A DNA stretch of 64,000 nt from Verrucomicrobiota bacterium (GTDB lineage: Bacteria; Verrucomicrobiota; Verrucomicrobiia; Palsa-1439). The first letter of the stretch is position 1. Every line of letters starts with the position of its first letter. The DNA lies in NCBI GenBank assembly GCA_003164675.1, contig PLTX01000095.1, positions 1-64,000 on the forward strand, written 5' to 3'. The translations under genes and the position numbers were made by a program. Positions 60,887 to 64,000 of this stretch are shown one piece after another. The notes beneath the pieces are model-generated. The model saw only the letters and a program-made list of their open reading frames with translations. It made no database searches and was not told the DNA's origin.

Positions 60887-61786
60887 ATGCACTATTCTCG
60901 CCCTGATATGTTGGACTCATGGGAACAACCGAAGGTGGGTCGGCCGTTTCAGCGGTTCTCGGAACCGTTTCGCGATTTGGTAGCGCGTTTCGGCTCCGTC
61001 ACACAGTTGATCATCGCGATTACTGTAGTTGTCTTTTTTGTCCAGCTCATCTGTGGCGCGGCTCATTTCCCCTATTTCGACGAGTATCTGGCCCTGAGCG
61101 CCGACGGCTTGCGGCGCGGTTTCCTCTGGCAGGCGATTACGTACATGTTTCTCCATGCCGGGATCTGGCATATCCTGATCAACCTCTTCATCCTTTGGTT
61201 CTTCGGGCGCGAAGTGGAGTACTTCATTGGCCCGAAACACTTCACGCGGCTTTACTTCATGGCGGGAATCTTCGGCGCGGCGCTGTGGTTCGCTTTCAAT
61301 TTCCACTCCTACGTTCCCGTGGTCGGCGCATCCGCGGCGGTGCTCGGTTGCGTGATTGCCTTCGCCACGTTGTTCCCGGACCGCGAGGTGACGTTGCTGG
61401 TGTTCTTCGTCCTTCCCGTCAGCCTGAAGGCCAGGTACCTGGCGCTTGTCGCCATCGCGTTCGATGTTGTCCCGTTGCTTCAGGGGACGGATGGCGGAGT
61501 CGCGCACCTCGCGCATCTCGGCGGCGCGGCTTTCGGCTACCTGTACATCAAGCATCTCGGGTATGGCACGACGCCGCGGTGGTTGTTGTGGATCCAGAAC
61601 GTGACCGCGCGGCTCAAACCCCGCGCGCGTCCCAGCCCACGAAACATGTCGTCCGAAGAATTCGTGCGCGCGGAGATCGACCCGATTCTGGACAAGATCG
61701 CCCGTGAAGGGATGCAGAGCCTGACGCGCCGCGAGCGGAAGATTCTTGAATCCGCGAGAGAATTGATGCAGAAGCGACAGCAGTGA
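60887..61786 (+). CDS. Rhomboid-family intramembrane serine protease
   Basis: 299 aa with six membrane segments. Catalytic Ser149 lies in VVGASAAVLG and the paired His210 in VAHLAHLGGAAFG; WHILINLFILWFFG is the conserved TM2 stretch. A soluble C-terminal ~75 residues (SSEEFVRAEIDPILDKI..LTRRERKIL) form the tail domain common in rhomboids of this group. It cleaves membrane proteins inside the bilayer, and no substrate is suggested by context. It is followed 6 bp later by glnE. Confidence 0.93.
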   Translation: MHYSRPDMLDSWEQPKVGRPFQRFSEPFRDLVARFGSVTQLIIAITVVVFFVQLICGAAHFPYFDEYLALSADGLRRGFLWQAITYMFLHAGIWHILINLFILWFFGREVEYFIGPKHFTRLYFMAGIFGAALWFAFNFHSYVPVVGASAAVLGCVIAFATLFPDREVTLLVFFVLPVSLKARYLALVAIAFDVVPLLQGTDGGVAHLAHLGGAAFGYLYIKHLGYGTTPRWLLWIQNVTARLKPRARPSPRNMSSEEFVRAEIDPILDKIAREGMQSLTRRERKILESARELMQKRQQ

Positions 61787-61792
61787 ACCCGC

Positions 61793-64000
61793 ATGTCGCG
61801 CGCGCGCCAGAAACAAGCCCGTTCCAAGGCCACCTCCCGGCGGCGATCTTCCGCCGCGAAGCCCGATCTTTTTCCCAAGCTTATCGGCAAGTGTTTGTCA
61901 TCGAAACAGGCCGCGCAGAAGCTCATGCGCGACCGGGGATTTCGAGACGTCGGGCGGGTGCTGGCAGCCATCAGAAGGCTGCAGGCGGACGCGTTGGAAC
62001 GTCGCAACCTCCGGAAGATTTTCAGTCATTTGGTCCGCGCCTGCGAGAAGTCGGCTGATCCGGATCGGGCGCTGGTCAGTTTCGAGCGGCTGGTGGCCGC
62101 ATTGCCCAGCCCGAACATCTTCTATCATTACCTCCACGAGTCCCCCGGACAACTCGACCTGCTCATCACCGTCTTCGCCCATTCCGAGGCGCTGGCCCAG
62201 ACGTTGACCCGGAACGCCGAGCATTTCCACTTTTTCCTGGCTCCCCAGGTGTTGGAGAAACCGCGCGGGAAGGCATGGCTGGCGGCGGAACTGACGCGGT
62301 TGCTGTTGCCGATCCGTCAACCGGCGCAAAAATACGACGCCATTCGCCGCTTTCGCCGTCGCGAAACTCTCCGCATCGGGGCACGCGACCTCATGGGGCG
62401 CGCGACGGTCGAGGAAACGACCCTGGAGTTGTCCAATCTGGCGGATGTCTGTCTGCAGGCGGTGTTCGAGATCGCGCTGGGGTCGCTGCGCGCAACGTAC
62501 AAACTGAAGGGAGAGGCGGCGGTCGCTTCCGGTCGCTTCTCGGTTATCGGCATGGGAAAACTCGGCGGCCAGGAACTGAATTACTCCAGCGACGTGGATG
62601 TGATCTTTGTGTATGGCGAGGAGGGGAATCTCACGCCGACGCTGACGAACCATCAGTTTTTCACGAAACTCGCGGAGGAAATCATCGGCACGGTCGGCGG
62701 ATCAAGCGCGGAAGGGAACATCTTCCGAATTGATCTGCGGCTGCGGCCCGAAGGCAAGTCCGGCCCGCTGGTTCGTTCGCTCGATAGTTGCGAGAATTAC
62801 TACGCCGAGTTTGGCGAAACGTGGGAACGGATGGCGCTGATCAAGGCGCGGCCCGTCGCGGGCGATGCCGCCGTTGGGGCCGCGTTCACCGGGATGGTTC
62901 AGCACTTTGCCTACACGCGCCACGCCGGCGGCAACGTCATTCAGCAAATAGGCGTCTTGAAGAAACGCATTGAGCAGGAAGTGGTGCGCGAAGGACAGCT
63001 CACGCGCCATGTGAAACTCGGCATCGGCGGCATCCGCGAAATTGAATTCATTGTGCAGTCCTTCCAGGTGTTGCGGGGAGCGCGATTGGCGCAGTTGCGC
63101 GACCGTGGCACCCTGCGGACGCTGGCGGCCCTGGTCAGGACGAAAACGCTCGCGGCGGAGGACGCCGCGACGCTGGCCAATGCCTATCGATTCCTGCGCA
63201 AGGTCGAGCACCGTCTCCAGATGGAGATGGAATTGCAGACCCACACGATTCCCGATGAAGAACGCGCGCTGTATCGGCTGGCGCGAAGCCTTGGCTTCGA
63301 CTCGGTGACGAAGTTCCTCGCGGTCCACGAGGCGCACACGTCGGCGGTGCGCAAGATTTACGAGTCGGTGCTGGCAAGCGCCGGCGGCAGTGTGACAAGG
63401 GCGACGGAGATGCTGCTGGCCGCCGACGAACTGCCGAAGGCGTTGGCGAGCGCGGGCTTCACGGATGTGCCGGCCGCCGTGAAGGTGGTCGAGAATCTCT
63501 GGCACGGGCCGGGGTTCGGACATGTCTCGCAGCGGACGAAGGAATTGTTCGTGCAGGTGTTTGCGACGCTTCTGGGCCTGGCGTCGCAAGTGGCGGACCC
63601 CGACGCGGCGCTGGCGCGGTTCGACAAGTTCGTGAACGCGTATGGATCGCGCGGGCTGTTGTACGAGATTTTCGCCGGCAACCCGAAATTGGTCGAGATG
63701 CTCATGCGCCTGGGAGACGCGAGCCGGTATCTGAGCGACGCGTTGGCGCGCCAGCCCGAATTGTTCGACGGGATCGTCGGCGGGGCGGTATTGAGCGACC
63801 CGAAGAGCTTGCAGCGAATGTATGAGGAGCTGTGCGCCGCGGGGCATGAGGGCGCCGACCCGATGGAAACGGCGCGTCAATGGAAGCGGTCGGAGATGGT
63901 GCGGCTTGGAATCGAGGATGTGATGGAGCTGGCGGACATCGAGCAGACCCATGCGGAGATGACGTCACTGGCGGAGACCTGCCTGCGGTTCGCATTCGAG
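61793..64000 (+). CDS. glnE: Glutamine-synthetase adenylyltransferase, N-terminal part (runs off window)
   Basis: The frame from the ATG at 61793 stays open to the window end (736 codons), which is why the ORF track shows only shadows here. The first nucleotidyltransferase domain has GMGKLGGQELNYSSDVDVIF (G-G and the DxD metal pair), with RIDLRLRPEGKSGPLVRS and the third acidic residue region in GIGGIREIEFIVQSFQ. GlnE is about 900-1000 aa, with a deadenylylation domain first and an adenylylation domain last; the second domain would be outside. It controls glutamine synthetase with nitrogen status. The N-terminal ~40 residues are basic and atypical. Confidence 0.93.
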   Translation, partial: MSRARQKQARSKATSRRRSSAAKPDLFPKLIGKCLSSKQAAQKLMRDRGFRDVGRVLAAIRRLQADALERRNLRKIFSHLVRACEKSADPDRALVSFERLVAALPSPNIFYHYLHESPGQLDLLITVFAHSEALAQTLTRNAEHFHFFLAPQVLEKPRGKAWLAAELTRLLLPIRQPAQKYDAIRRFRRRETLRIGARDLMGRATVEETTLELSNLADVCLQAVFEIALGSLRATYKLKGEAAVASGRFSVIGMGKLGGQELNYSSDVDVIFVYGEEGNLTPTLTNHQFFTKLAEEIIGTVGGSSAEGNIFRIDLRLRPEGKSGPLVRSLDSCENYYAEFGETWERMALIKARPVAGDAAVGAAFTGMVQHFAYTRHAGGNVIQQIGVLKKRIEQEVVREGQLTRHVKLGIGGIREIEFIVQSFQVLRGARLAQLRDRGTLRTLAALVRTKTLAAEDAATLANAYRFLRKVEHRLQMEMELQTHTIPDEERALYRLARSLGFDSVTKFLAVHEAHTSAVRKIYESVLASAGGSVTRATEMLLAADELPKALASAGFTDVPAAVKVVENLWHGPGFGHVSQRTKELFVQVFATLLGLASQVADPDAALARFDKFVNAYGSRGLLYEIFAGNPKLVEMLMRLGDASRYLSDALARQPELFDGIVGGAVLSDPKSLQRMYEELCAAGHEGADPMETARQWKRSEMVRLGIEDVMELADIEQTHAEMTSLAETCLRFAFE

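Noticed and set aside
62702-63952. 416-aa minus-strand ORF
   Set aside because: Antisense to glnE, which is open through the window end and carries the nucleotidyltransferase motifs.

Overview
The window is about 60% GC and comes from a bacterium that is most likely a Verrucomicrobiota member (Pedosphaera/Limisphaerales-like). The reasons are an exosortase with VPDxG/PEP-CTERM-type cargo, a GloVer tandem-repeat secreted protein, a choice-of-anchor Q tail joined to PKD domains, and RNA-free gene clusters with strong AGGAGG ribosome sites. This assignment is inferred from gene families only. No rRNA, insertion sequence or CRISPR array was seen.

Region 1 (1-28.6 kb) is an exopolysaccharide/exosortase locus. 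After the tail of a PKD surface protein there is a long, tightly coupled plus-strand gene series. In order it encodes an LbH acyltransferase, Wzx-type flippase, polysaccharide deacetylase, FemAB-like transferase, GT2 glycosyltransferase, GNAT, a gutted GT2, an RmlD-like reductase, an outer-membrane barrel and an exosortase. These are followed by a compact carrier-protein module (adenylation enzyme, ACP, KAS III-like enzyme, FkbH, second ACP, second LbH acyltransferase) and a large deacetylase-like protein. Then come the PEP-CTERM TPR lipoprotein (PrsT), a VPDGG-CTERM cargo protein, the sensor kinase PrsK, the sigma54 activator PrsR, a Wza-like export lipoprotein on the minus strand and a second CTERM cargo protein. 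Near-consensus -24/-12 (sigma54) promoters precede both cargo genes, and probably also the export gene and the later GloVer gene, so PrsR has visible candidate targets.

Region 2 (28.6-33.2 kb) holds a secreted protein of unknown function, the GloVer repeat protein and a site-2 (M50) protease with a zinc-ribbon tail.

Region 3 (33.5-46.4 kb) is a catabolic island. An amidase and a small YdcZ-type membrane protein lie on the plus strand. They converge on a ten-gene minus-strand operon: GNAT-like protein, thiolase-like protein without its nucleophilic cysteine, DUF35 OB-fold partner, DUF2877/AllH, FdrA/AllF, DUF1116/AllG, cyclase-family hydrolase, and the FAD, 2Fe-2S and molybdopterin subunits of a xanthine-dehydrogenase-family hydroxylase. 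This looks like hydroxylation, ring opening and carbamoyl/oxamate-type cleavage of an N-containing compound. The substrate is unknown. I consider it the best candidate for an undescribed pathway.

Region 4 (47.2-57.7 kb) is a ten-gene plus-strand operon for a membrane-bound group 4 [NiFe] hydrogenase joined to a formate-dehydrogenase-like molybdoenzyme and an AsrAB/HydBG-type diaphorase pair. It resembles a formate (or NAD(P)H) hydrogenlyase. Two departures from the families matter. The small thioredoxin-fold subunit has lost its cluster cysteines, and the molybdoenzyme has Asn where formate dehydrogenases have the catalytic His.

Region 5 (57.8-64 kb) is bounded by two copies of a 56-bp repeat (57841 and 60556) that enclose a Flp pilin, a type IV pilin-like gene and an unusual sulfotransferase with a C-terminal membrane domain. 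Beyond it are tRNA-Lys(TTT), a rhomboid protease and the start of glnE, which runs off the end and is missing from the ORF track.
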